A stretch of DNA of 64,000 nt from Arthrobacter sp. C2. GTDB taxonomy: Bacteria > Actinomycetota > Actinomycetes > Actinomycetales > Micrococcaceae. This document shows positions 50,123 to 58,657 of this stretch, piece by piece. Below the pieces are notes generated by a model that was given only the letters and a program-made list of their open reading frames with translations, did no database searches and was not told the origin of the DNA. Position numbers and translations under genes: made by a program. The stretch covers positions 1,240,001 to 1,304,000 of the forward strand of contig CP042428.1 of assembly GCA_024207135.1 (NCBI GenBank), read 5' to 3'. Numbering within the stretch: the stretch's first letter is position 1; every line of letters begins with the position of its first letter.

Positions 50123-51174
50123 AGTACAAGGTCTCTTACTACGCCCACCACCATGGCACCGGGCACTTGCGTCATGCACAGCGCCTGGCGGAACTGGGCG
50201 GAATGGAATTGCAGGTCGCCAGCACCGGCGAGCGCCGGCTTGATCTGTTGTCAGGGGACCTGGAATACGTGGCATTGCCCGCGGATGCAGGTCCTCTGCA
50301 GAAGCACGGAAAGATGCGTTCCGGGGACGCCCTGCACTATGCCCCGGTCGGGCCTGGCATCCAACGGCGCTTCACCATGTTGAACCAGGCCTGGGCGCGG
50401 TTTGCCCCGGACGTGGTCATGGTGGATGTCTCCGTGGAAGTCGCCTTGTTTGCCAGGCTCAGCGGCTACCCCGTAGCCTTCCGGCGAATGCCAGGGGACC
50501 GCACCGACCCTGCGCATCGACTTGCCTATGAGGTCTCCGACGGAATCTTTGGGTATTTTCCGGCAGCTCTCGAGGACCCCGCCCACTTAAGGGACTTCGG
50601 CGAGAAGAGCCACTACCTGGGCGCGCCGGGATCCATGCCTGCGCCAACGGTTCCCCGTGCCGCTCGATCCCGCCGCCGTCGCGTGGTGGTGCAGACATCG
50701 CTGGCGTCCTCGATTCCGCTGCGGCAGTTGGCGGACGCGGCTGCCGCATCCAGTGGTTGGCAATGGGAGGTTGCCGGTGCGGTGGACCAGGACGGGACCC
50801 CGCTGCCGCCTAACCTCCGACTGCACGGGGTCCTGTCCGATCCGACTCGGACGATGAGCGAAGCGGACTTGGTCATTAGCTCGGCGGGCCACAACGCAGT
50901 CGTGGCAGCCGCCGCGAGCGGGCGCCCGGTGCTGTTGGTCCCCGAGGACCGGCCCCACGGCGAGCAACTTCATTTTGCCCGGGCGCTTGAGGAGAAAGCG
51001 GGAGTACCGGTACTCGGATCATGGGAGACCACCGTCGATTGGCCGGATCTGCTGGAACGGGCGGTCGGCACGGATCCCGCGACATTGGCCAGCACCTTGT
51101 TGGTCACCCCCTCATGCTTCTCCGAGGCGTTGGAGTCGATGCTCGCCGCTTGCCTCGAAACGGCAGGGACATGA
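50119..51174 (+). CDS. MurG/GT28-like glycosyltransferase
   Basis: The 351-residue protein has a GT-B fold similar to MurG/UGT: an N-terminal VSYYAHHHGTGHLRHAQRLA glycine/histidine loop, then RRRRVVVQTSLASSIPLRQL and the C-terminal donor motif ADLVISSAGHNAVVAAAASG with LLVPEDRPHGEQ. The start is GTG at 50119, overlapping the previous stop by 4 bp; an ATG at 50098 would overlap more. Its glycosyl donor and acceptor are unknown. It converges with the GT2 gene. Confidence 0.82.
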   Translation: MKYKVSYYAHHHGTGHLRHAQRLAELGGMELQVASTGERRLDLLSGDLEYVALPADAGPLQKHGKMRSGDALHYAPVGPGIQRRFTMLNQAWARFAPDVVMVDVSVEVALFARLSGYPVAFRRMPGDRTDPAHRLAYEVSDGIFGYFPAALEDPAHLRDFGEKSHYLGAPGSMPAPTVPRAARSRRRRVVVQTSLASSIPLRQLADAAAASSGWQWEVAGAVDQDGTPLPPNLRLHGVLSDPTRTMSEADLVISSAGHNAVVAAAASGRPVLLVPEDRPHGEQLHFARALEEKAGVPVLGSWETTVDWPDLLERAVGTDPATLASTLLVTPSCFSEALESMLAACLETAGT

Positions 51175-51182
51175 TCCAGGAT

Positions 51183-52049
51183 TCAGTAGGGATCGTTGCT
51201 GCGGGTTGCCGCGACTTCCGCTGTGGTCGGCATCCGCTGGACCCCGATCCCGGAGCCGGCGGGGTCCCACTGAATCAATCCCCTCTCGGCAAATGCTCCC
51301 AACCAGCCTTCCATGGGCCAGGTGCCCCAACGTGCGTAAAACTTTCGGGCATTGGCAATGATGGCCTCGAAGTGGTTCAACGGCGGCTTGTGCACCCCGT
51401 GGTGCTGGTGGAACAGCGGTTCGGGCACAAATCTCACGGGTACCAGGCGCTCGCGCGCCTTGAAGGCGAAATCGGTGTCCTCGGCACCGTAACCGGAATA
51501 GCCCTCGTCAAATCCGCCCAAGTGGAAAAATTGCTCGGACTCGATGGAAAAGCCCAGCGACCAGAACATCTCGTGGCGCCAGCCGGTCCCGCTCGCCGCC
51601 AGGTCCCACCGGGCATGGTGCGGGACGGAAGCGGCAAGCAATGCTGCATCATCGTCACCGGCACCGTCGCGGAGCGCAGCCGTAAGATACCGGGGGGTCG
51701 CCATGGCCAGCGCCGGTCCCGCGTCGATGGCATCGAGCAGTGCTGTGAACAGCGTGGCCGACGGGATGCAGTCCACGTCCAGGAACACCAGATTCGGGCC
51801 AGCCGCCGCACGTGCGGCCGTGTTGCGGGCCCGTGCCAGCGGCAGGCCCGCTTCGCCCGGACGCGAGGAAACATGGTGGATGCGCAACGGCACGCAGCAC
51901 GAAACAGGGGCCGGATTCGGCTCATTCATGTAGACGAGGACCACTTCGCCAGGGAGCTCGGCCGAGCGTTCCACGCCAGCCAGCAGGTTGCGCAAGTGTC
52001 CTGCCCTCCCGTGGGCGATCACGAGAACCGAAAAGCTCCGAGATTCCAT
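51183..52049 (-). CDS. Glycosyltransferase family 2 with galactosyltransferase-like C-terminus
   Basis: The 288-residue GT-A enzyme shows SVLVIAHGRAGHLRNLLAGV at the start, the metal-binding LVFLDVDCIPS (DxD) and a C-terminal GGFDEGYSGYGAEDTDFAFKA segment found in beta-galactosyltransferase-like proteins, where the acidic ED acts near the acceptor. GGAGGAGG before ATG 52049 fixes the start. It runs opposite to the flanking glycosyltransferases: convergent with one (8 bp gap) and divergent from the other (133 bp). Confidence 0.85.
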   Translation of the reverse strand: MESRSFSVLVIAHGRAGHLRNLLAGVERSAELPGEVVLVYMNEPNPAPVSCCVPLRIHHVSSRPGEAGLPLARARNTAARAAAGPNLVFLDVDCIPSATLFTALLDAIDAGPALAMATPRYLTAALRDGAGDDDAALLAASVPHHARWDLAASGTGWRHEMFWSLGFSIESEQFFHLGGFDEGYSGYGAEDTDFAFKARERLVPVRFVPEPLFHQHHGVHKPPLNHFEAIIANARKFYARWGTWPMEGWLGAFAERGLIQWDPAGSGIGVQRMPTTAEVAATRSNDPY

Positions 52050-52182
52050 CCATCCTCCTCCACTTCCCGCGGTCGTGCCGGGAAGGCACCGGCTGCCGTC
52101 CGCCGTACTGCACCAGCATACGTCCACGTCCAATGGGCCCTCGGGCACCCCGCCCATGTTCGCCAACTCCCGGGAGGAATAC

Positions 52183-53319
52183 TTGAACCGCGCACGCATC
52201 ACCGGACCTGTCAGGGTCGCATCCATCCCGAGTAACCAGATCTATATTCGCCATCTTGAGGACCCAGAGGCCTCGGCCTCGCCGCAGGTGCTCCGGCTGC
52301 CCGATCCTCCGCCCGAAACCGGCGTGCGATCCGTTCAATCCGGGTGGTGGCCTCCTGCCATGCTTTCGGCCGACTGGGTGCGGGCCAACCATGACGCCTT
52401 TGACTTGATGCACATTCATTTCGGCTTTGACGCTGCAACCCCGGCACGGCTGCGTGACCTGGTCTCCGAGTTGCGCCGCCTCAGCAAGCCCCTAGTTTAC
52501 ACGGTGCACGATCTCGTCAACCCGCACCAGCCCGACCCAGCCGCGCACCTGGAGCTGCTCGATGTGCTGATTCCGGCGGCGGACAAGCTGATCACGCTGA
52601 CCGAGGCCGCGGCGGCGGAGATCCGCCGGCGCTGGGCCGTCGATGCCCAGGTGCTCCCGCATCCGCACGTCGTGGACTGCGCGTCCATGGAACGGATCCG
52701 TGCCGCACGCCAACGGCGGGCCGAAACACGGCCCGCCGGGTCTATGAAGCGGATCGGCGTGCACTTCAAGGGCTTGCGGCCCAACATGGACACGGGAATC
52801 CTTGATCCACTGGCGCGAGTCGTGGGGAAGATCCCCTCCGCCGGGCTCCAGGTCAATATCCACGCGCAGCCCCTGGATCCGGGCCACGCCGAATACCGGC
52901 CGGCGCTGGCGAATAAGTTGCACGCCGGCGCGAAGTCGGGACTCTGGGAGCTGCAGACCCACGAGTACTTCAGCGAGCCGGAGCTCTTCGCCTACCTCGC
53001 ATCGCTGGATGCCTGTGTCCTGCCTTACCGCTTCGGCACCCACTCGGGCTGGCTCGAAGCGGCACTGGACGTGGGCACGCCCGTCGCGGTGCCCGACTGC
53101 GGGCACTATTCCGGCCAAGATGCCTCGGTTGCCACGTTCCGGCTGGCCCCCGGCGGGGTGGATGAAGATTCGCTTCTTGAGGCGGTCCGGACATTGTTGC
53201 TGCGTCGGGGACTGCCGGGACTTGACGCGGCGGGGCGCCGCAGGCAGCGCCTCGGGATCGCGCGGGCCCACCGCGAAATCTACGAAACGCTCGTCGCCGG
53301 TATCCCTCCGGCGCGATGA
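52183..53319 (+). CDS. Glycosyltransferase family 4-like protein
   Basis: The 378-residue enzyme has GT-B features: VRVASIPSNQIYIRHL at the start, FDLMHIHFGF, LVYTVHDLVNPHQ, VLPHPHVVD and a donor-site region LPYRFGTHSGWLEAALDVGT. I choose TTG at 52183 because GGGAGGAA lies directly before it and the conserved part begins at once; ATG at 52156 (nine residues longer) is the alternative. It shares an upstream region with the divergent GT2 gene. The target glycan is unknown. Confidence 0.83.
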   Translation: MNRARITGPVRVASIPSNQIYIRHLEDPEASASPQVLRLPDPPPETGVRSVQSGWWPPAMLSADWVRANHDAFDLMHIHFGFDAATPARLRDLVSELRRLSKPLVYTVHDLVNPHQPDPAAHLELLDVLIPAADKLITLTEAAAAEIRRRWAVDAQVLPHPHVVDCASMERIRAARQRRAETRPAGSMKRIGVHFKGLRPNMDTGILDPLARVVGKIPSAGLQVNIHAQPLDPGHAEYRPALANKLHAGAKSGLWELQTHEYFSEPELFAYLASLDACVLPYRFGTHSGWLEAALDVGTPVAVPDCGHYSGQDASVATFRLAPGGVDEDSLLEAVRTLLLRRGLPGLDAAGRRRQRLGIARAHREIYETLVAGIPPAR

Positions 53320-53487
53320 ATCCCCATGGTGCCGCCGACCGGGGAAGGCTGGGTCCGCAGGCCCCTGCCCCACCCGGGTGGACGTCGTCGACGGGGCGGG
53401 AACCGCCACGGGCCTTCCGCGTTCGCGCGGTGTATCCGCTTTTCCTCCGCCCGACCGGGCGGGACCGACCGTCTCGCGCTACACGTG

Positions 53488-53516
53488 TTGACAATCGCGG
53501 AGATCTCCATCACACT
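53488..53516 (+). promoter_or_regulatory. Promoter of the homoprotocatechuate operon
   Basis: A perfect -35 TTGACA (53488-53493) and CACACT (53511-53516) are 17 bp apart. The start point would fall on the palindrome at 53519-53530. Confidence 0.7.
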
Positions 53517-53518
53517 AG

Positions 53519-53530
53519 ATCGTATACGAT
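53519..53530. promoter_or_regulatory. Palindrome ATCGTATACGAT, GntR operator candidate
   Basis: A perfect 12-bp palindrome directly after the -10, covering the predicted start point, followed by the AGGAGGAAACC ribosome site of the first hpa gene. GntR/FCD regulators bind short palindromes of this type. The GntR gene in the same operon is the obvious partner. Confidence 0.65.
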
Positions 53531-53553
53531 TTCATACACAACAGGAGGAAACC

Positions 53554-55059
53554 GTGAGCAGCGACGCCACCACCACCGAACCGGTGCAGGTCGACCAGTC
53601 CATCTTCGAGGCGGCCGGCAAGGTTCTTGCTGTACATCTTTCCTACTCCTCGCGTGCCGCCCAGCGCGGCCGCACCCCGGCCTTCCCGTCCTACTTCATG
53701 AAGGCTTCCTCCTCACTGGCAGCCTCCGGGTCCACCGTCGAGCGTCCTGCCGGCACCGAGCTGCTCGCCTTCGAGGGCGAGATCGCGCTGGTCATCGGCA
53801 CCGATGCGCGCCGCGTCTCGGTCGAGGACGCCTGGTCCCACGTCGGGTCCGTGACCGCCTCCAACGACCTGGGCGTGTACGACATGAAGTACGCCGACAA
53901 GGGATCGAACATCCGCTCCAAGTCCGGCGACGGCTACACCCCGATGGGCCCGGTGCTGCTTCCTGCGGCGGCCGTGAACCCGGCGGCCCTGCGCATCCGC
54001 ACCTGGGTCAACGGCGAGCTCGCCCAGGACGCCACGACCGAAGAACTCATCTTCTCCTTCGCGCAGATCGTCGCGGACCTCTCCCAGCAGATGACGCTGA
54101 AGGCAGGGGACGTGATCCTCACCGGCACCCCGGCCGGATCCTCCGTGATCGTCCCGGGCGACCTGGTCGAGGTGCAGGTCGACGACGAGGCCGCCGGCCT
54201 GTCCACCGGGCGCCTGGCCACCACCGTCGTGGAAGGCACCGCCGACTTCGCGGCCTTCGGCAACCAGCCCAAGATCACCGACGCGGACCGCATCGACGCC
54301 TTCGGCACCGCCGCCGGCGCGGGCATCGAGCTGCCGGTCACCGGCAAGCAGGCGCTGACCGACGACGTCAAGGAAAAGCTCATGTCGGTGGCCACCGCCA
54401 CCATCTCCGGCGCCCTGCGCAAGCGCGGGCTGAACAACGTCTCGGTCGACGGTCTGCAGGCCACCAAGGGCATGAGGAAGGTCATCGGCACCGCCCGCAC
54501 GCTGCGCTACGTACCGAACCGCGAGGACCTCTTCAAGACCCACGGCGGCGGCTACAACGCGCAGAAGCGCGTCATCGACGACATCGGCCCGGGCGAGATA
54601 CTGGTCATGGAGGCCCGCGGCGAGAAGGGCTCCGGCACCCTGGGCGACATCCTGGCCATGCGCACCCAGGTGGCCGGCGCCGAGGCCATCATCACCGACG
54701 GCGGGGTCCGCGACCTGGACGCCGTCGCGGCCCTGGACATCCCCACCTTCCACAACGGGGCGCACCCGGCGGTCCTGGGGCGCAAGCACGTGCCGTGGGA
54801 CACCGACGTGGCCGTGGGCTGCGGAGGGACCACCATCGTGCCCGGGGACATCGTGATCGCCGACGCCGACGGCATCCTGGTCATCCCGCCGCACCTGGCC
54901 GCCGAGATCGCCGAGGAGGTCGTCGAATCCGAACGCCAGGACACCTTCGTCTTCCTGAACGTGTCCAAGGGCAGCAAGATCGAGGGCCTGTTCCCGATGA
55001 ACGCGTCCTGGAAGGCCAAGTACAACCAGTGGGTCGCCGACGGCGAACCGGAAATCTAG
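53554..55059 (+). CDS. HpaG-type decarboxylase/isomerase fused to an RraA-type aldolase domain
   Basis: The 501-residue protein is a fusion. Residues 25-235 form a fumarylacetoacetate-hydrolase-fold domain with metal ligands E74/E76 (FEGEIALVIG) and D105 (SNDLGVYD) and the end LTGTPAGSSVIVPGD, as in HpaG, which decarboxylates and isomerises ring-cleavage products of homoprotocatechuate. Residues 270-490 match the RraA / 4-hydroxy-4-methyl-2-oxoglutarate aldolase fold (VATATISGALRKRG, GTLGDILAMR, ITDGGVRDLDAVAALDIP with R386/D387). The second domain could cleave the later hydroxy-oxo acid and replace HpaI; this is inference. GTG at 53554 follows AGGAGGAAACC. No frameshift is needed to read through. 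Confidence 0.85.
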   Translation: MSSDATTTEPVQVDQSIFEAAGKVLAVHLSYSSRAAQRGRTPAFPSYFMKASSSLAASGSTVERPAGTELLAFEGEIALVIGTDARRVSVEDAWSHVGSVTASNDLGVYDMKYADKGSNIRSKSGDGYTPMGPVLLPAAAVNPAALRIRTWVNGELAQDATTEELIFSFAQIVADLSQQMTLKAGDVILTGTPAGSSVIVPGDLVEVQVDDEAAGLSTGRLATTVVEGTADFAAFGNQPKITDADRIDAFGTAAGAGIELPVTGKQALTDDVKEKLMSVATATISGALRKRGLNNVSVDGLQATKGMRKVIGTARTLRYVPNREDLFKTHGGGYNAQKRVIDDIGPGEILVMEARGEKGSGTLGDILAMRTQVAGAEAIITDGGVRDLDAVAALDIPTFHNGAHPAVLGRKHVPWDTDVAVGCGGTTIVPGDIVIADADGILVIPPHLAAEIAEEVVESERQDTFVFLNVSKGSKIEGLFPMNASWKAKYNQWVADGEPEI

Positions 55060-55066
55060 GCCGGCG

Positions 55067-55726
55067 ATGGCCCCGAGCAAGTCAGAGTCGGCCTACCGGC
55101 TGCTGCACGAGAAGATCACCGAGGGAACCTTCACCCCCGGCTACCGGCTGGTGCTGGGCGCCATCGCCGCCGAGCTTGGCTGTTCGGTGGTCCCGGTCCG
55201 CGAGGCCATCCGCCGCCTGGAGGCCGAGGGCCTGGTGACCTTCGAACGCAACGTCGGGGCCATGGTGGCCGCGGCCGACATGACGCTCTACCTGCACACC
55301 ATGCAGACCCTGGCGATCATCGAGGGCGCAGCCACCGCGCTGAGCGCCCCGTTCATCGACGCCGACCAGCTGGCCGCGGCCCGGTCCATCAACCAGGCCA
55401 TGGCCGACCTGTTGGTCGACTTCGATGCGGTGCGCTTCACCGAACTGAACAACGAATTCCACCAGGTGCTCTACCGCAATTGCCCCAACCCGCACATCCT
55501 GGAACTGGTGCAGCGCGGCTGGAACCGCCTGGCCGCGATGCGCTCCTCCTCCTTCACCCACATCCCGGGCCGCGCCCGGGAATCGGTGAAGGAACATGCA
55601 AACCTGCTGGATTTGATCGAGGCCAATGCCCCGGCCGCGCAGATCGAGCAGGCGGCCCGGGCCCACCGGACCACCACCCTGAACGCCTACCTCGCGGCGG
55701 CCAACCTCCCGGCCTCCCCGCTCTAG
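55067..55726 (+). CDS. GntR family regulator (FCD domain)
   Basis: The 219-residue protein has an N-terminal winged helix (AYRLLHEKITEGTFTPGYRL, recognition part CSVVPVREAIRRLEAEGLV) and a C-terminal helical FCD ligand domain with likely metal histidines (NEFHQVL, KEHANLLDLI, RAHRTTTL). It is a FadR-type repressor, probably released by an intermediate of the pathway. The gene lies inside the hpa operon, 7 bp after the fusion gene, with no good ribosome site, so translation is probably coupled. Confidence 0.88.
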   Translation: MAPSKSESAYRLLHEKITEGTFTPGYRLVLGAIAAELGCSVVPVREAIRRLEAEGLVTFERNVGAMVAAADMTLYLHTMQTLAIIEGAATALSAPFIDADQLAAARSINQAMADLLVDFDAVRFTELNNEFHQVLYRNCPNPHILELVQRGWNRLAAMRSSSFTHIPGRARESVKEHANLLDLIEANAPAAQIEQAARAHRTTTLNAYLAAANLPASPL

Positions 55727-55778
55727 CACTTCCGCAGCACACCACCTTCCCCCGCAATCCCCCACAAGGAGCCAGTAA

Positions 55779-57284
55779 ATGAGCAAGCACTTCGTTCCCG
55801 AGAACCTTCCCACGACCATCCAGCACTACATCGGCGGCAAGTTCGTCGACTCCATCGGCGGGGAGACCTTCGAGGTCCTGGACCCGGTGACCAACACGAC
55901 CTACGCCACGGCAGCCGCCGGCCAGAAGGCCGACATCGATGCAGCCGTCAACGCGGCCACCGAGGCGTTCAAGAACGGCCCGTGGCCGACCATGAGCCCC
56001 CGGGCCCGTGCCAAGGTGCTGTACAAGATCGCCGACGCCGTCGTCGCCCAGGAAGACCGCCTGGCCGAGATGGAAACCTTCGACACCGGCCTGCCGATCA
56101 CCCAGGCCCGCGGCCAGGCGCAGCGCGCCGCGGAGAACTTCCGCTTCTTCGCCGACCTCATCGTCGCCCAGCACGACACCGCGTTGAAGGTCCCCGGATC
56201 GCAGCTGAACTACGTGAACCGCAAGCCGATCGGCGTCGCCGGGTTGATCACCCCGTGGAACACCCCGTTCATGCTCGAGTCCTGGAAGCTCGCCCCGTCC
56301 ATCGCCTCCGGCTGCACCGTGGTGCTCAAGCCGGCCGAGTTCACCCCGCTGTCCGCCTCGTTGTGGGCCACCATCTTCGAGGAGGCCGGCCTGCCGGCCG
56401 GCGTCTTCAACCTGGTCAACGGCATCGGCGAGGAAGCCGGCGACGCGCTGGTCAAGCACCCGGACGTGCCGCTGATTTCCTTCACCGGGGAGTCCTCCAC
56501 CGGCCAGCTGATCTTCCGCAACTGCGCCGAGAACCTCAAGGGCATGAGCATGGAGCTGGGCGGCAAGTCCCCGGCCATCGTCTTCGCCGACGCGGACTTC
56601 GACGCGGCCATCGACTCGACCCTCTTCGGCGTCTTCTCGCTGAACGGCGAGCGCTGCACCGCCGGAAGCCGCATCCTGGTCGAACGCCCGATCTACGAGA
56701 AGTTCATCGAGGCCTACGCCGCGCGTGCCAAGAACATCAAGGTCGGGGACCCGCACGATCCCGAAACCCAGGTCGGCGCGCTGGTCCACCCCGAGCACTA
56801 CGACAAGGTCATGAGCTACGTGGAGATCGGCAAGACCGAGGCCCGCGTCGTGGCCGGCGGCGGCCGCCCGGAGAACCTGCCCGAGGGCCAGGAAAACGGC
56901 TCCTACGTCGCCCCGACCGTGTTCGTGGACGTCGCCCCGGACGCCCGGATCTTCCAGGAGGAGATCTTCGGCCCCGTCGTGGCGATCACCCCGTTCGACA
57001 CCGACGAGGAGGCCCTGGCCCTGGCCAACAACACCAAGTACGGGCTGGCCGCCTACGTGTGGACCAACGACCTCAAGCGCGCGCACAACTTCGCGCAGGA
57101 TGTCGAGGCCGGCATGGTCTGGCTCAACAGCCACAACGTGCGCGACCTGCGCAGCCCGTTCGGTGGCGTGAAGGCCTCGGGCCTGGGCCACGAGGGCGGC
57201 TACCGCTCGATCGACTTCTACACCGACCAGCAGGCCGTGCACATCACCCTCGGTGAGGTCCACACCCCCAAGTTCGGCGCCTAG
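55779..57284 (+). CDS. hpaE: 5-carboxymethyl-2-hydroxymuconate semialdehyde dehydrogenase
   Basis: The 501-residue NAD-dependent aldehyde dehydrogenase shows N161 (ITPWNTPFM), K184 (VVLKPAEFTP), E259 (SMELGGKSP) and catalytic C293 (NGERCTAGSRI). The sequence style (HYIGGKFVDSIGGETF, NTKYGLAAYVWTND) and position before the dioxygenase identify it as HpaE, which oxidises the semialdehyde formed by ring cleavage of homoprotocatechuate. The AAGGAG ribosome site lies 8 nt before the ATG. Confidence 0.9.
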   Translation: MSKHFVPENLPTTIQHYIGGKFVDSIGGETFEVLDPVTNTTYATAAAGQKADIDAAVNAATEAFKNGPWPTMSPRARAKVLYKIADAVVAQEDRLAEMETFDTGLPITQARGQAQRAAENFRFFADLIVAQHDTALKVPGSQLNYVNRKPIGVAGLITPWNTPFMLESWKLAPSIASGCTVVLKPAEFTPLSASLWATIFEEAGLPAGVFNLVNGIGEEAGDALVKHPDVPLISFTGESSTGQLIFRNCAENLKGMSMELGGKSPAIVFADADFDAAIDSTLFGVFSLNGERCTAGSRILVERPIYEKFIEAYAARAKNIKVGDPHDPETQVGALVHPEHYDKVMSYVEIGKTEARVVAGGGRPENLPEGQENGSYVAPTVFVDVAPDARIFQEEIFGPVVAITPFDTDEEALALANNTKYGLAAYVWTNDLKRAHNFAQDVEAGMVWLNSHNVRDLRSPFGGVKASGLGHEGGYRSIDFYTDQQAVHITLGEVHTPKFGA

Positions 57285-57331
57285 GCACTTCCACAACTTT
57301 CCAGCTTTATTCGCGAAGGAGCGAACCCGTC

Positions 57332-58441
57332 ATGACCAAGACCCCAGCAAACCCCATTCCCACCCCCTCGGTTCCGGCCCCGGACATCCTGCGCTGCGCC
57401 TACGCCGAACTCGTCGTCACCGACCTGGCCGCATCGCGCAAGTTCTACGTCGATGTGCTGGGACTGCACGTCACCGAGGAAGACGAGAACCAGATCTACC
57501 TGCGCTCCTTCGAGGAGTTCATCCACCACAACCTGGTGCTGACCCAGGGACCGGTCGCCGCACTGAAGGCCATGGCCTTCCGCGTGCGCTCCAACGCCGA
57601 CGTGGATGCCGCCGAGGCGTACTACAAGGAACTGGGCTGCCGCACCGAACGCCGCACCGAGGGCTTCGTGAAGGGCATCGGCGATTCGGTCCGCGTCGAG
57701 GACCCGATGGGCTTCCCGTACGAGTTCTTCTTCGAGACCGACCACGTCGAGCGCCTGCACCAGCGCTACGACATCTACTCGGCCGGCGAGCTGGTCCGCC
57801 TGGACCACTTCAACCAGGTCGTCCCTGACGTCCCGCGCGGCCGCGCCTACCTGGAGGACCTGGGCTTCCGGGTCACCGAGGACATCCAGGACGAGGAGGG
57901 CACCACCTACGCCGCCTGGATGCACCGCAAGGGCACCGTGCACGACACCGCCCTGACCGGCGGCGACGGACCGCGCCTGCACCACGTGGCATTCTCCACC
58001 CACGAGAAGCACAACATCATCCAGATCTGCGACAAGATGGGCGCGCTGCGCATGTCCGACCGCATCGAGCGCGGACCGGGCCGCCACGGCGTCTCCAACG
58101 CGTTCTACCTCTACATCCTGGACCCCGATGACCACCGCATCGAGATCTACACCCAGGACTACTACACCGGGGACCCGGACAACCCGGTGATCACCTGGGA
58201 CGTGCACGACAACCAGCGCCGCGACTGGTGGGGCAACCCCGTGGTCCCGTCCTGGTACACCGAGGCCTCCCTGGTCCTGGACCTGGACGGCAACCCGCAG
58301 GAAGTCATCAAGCGCACCGATTCCTCGGAGATGGCTGTGACCGTGGGGGCCGACGGCTTCTCCTACACCCGCGCACCGGGCGACGCGCTGACCGGCGACC
58401 CGGGCGAGGAAGTCGGCTTCAAGATGGGCCACCAGCTCTAG
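57332..58441 (+). CDS. hpaD: 3,4-dihydroxyphenylacetate (homoprotocatechuate) 2,3-dioxygenase
   Basis: The 369-residue enzyme is an extradiol ring-cleaving dioxygenase of the vicinal-oxygen-chelate fold. Metal ligands are H159 (LVRLDHFNQVV), H218 (RLHHVAFST) and E271 (HRIEIYTQDYYTG). They correspond, with an offset of four, to H155, H214 and E267 of the studied Brevibacterium Fe and Arthrobacter Mn enzymes. The length matches. Which metal it uses cannot be read from sequence. AAGGAG lies 9 nt before the ATG. It ends the visible operon; a weak hairpin follows at 58469-58484. Confidence 0.93.
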   Translation: MTKTPANPIPTPSVPAPDILRCAYAELVVTDLAASRKFYVDVLGLHVTEEDENQIYLRSFEEFIHHNLVLTQGPVAALKAMAFRVRSNADVDAAEAYYKELGCRTERRTEGFVKGIGDSVRVEDPMGFPYEFFFETDHVERLHQRYDIYSAGELVRLDHFNQVVPDVPRGRAYLEDLGFRVTEDIQDEEGTTYAAWMHRKGTVHDTALTGGDGPRLHHVAFSTHEKHNIIQICDKMGALRMSDRIERGPGRHGVSNAFYLYILDPDDHRIEIYTQDYYTGDPDNPVITWDVHDNQRRDWWGNPVVPSWYTEASLVLDLDGNPQEVIKRTDSSEMAVTVGADGFSYTRAPGDALTGDPGEEVGFKMGHQL

Positions 58442-58657
58442 CCGGCACCCGGCAACCCGCCGCATAACCGGACCTTCGCGTCCGATCGGGGGCCGGCGTG
58501 CATGCACCATCCTGGCGATGGGGCGTGCGCGCCGGCCCCTTTGGCGTTCGAAGGATCCCGCCGCTGTCCGGGCGGCCGATTGGGTGGATCTTGAGGAATG
58601 GGAAAGCCTCGGTAGGAGTCCTGGTGGACCGGTGGTCAGCTCGTAGACTGTCGGCCT

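Noticed and set aside
53326-53553. 76-residue extension of the HpaG-RraA fusion
   Set aside because: It covers a consensus promoter and operator; AGGAGGAAACC before GTG 53554 marks the start.
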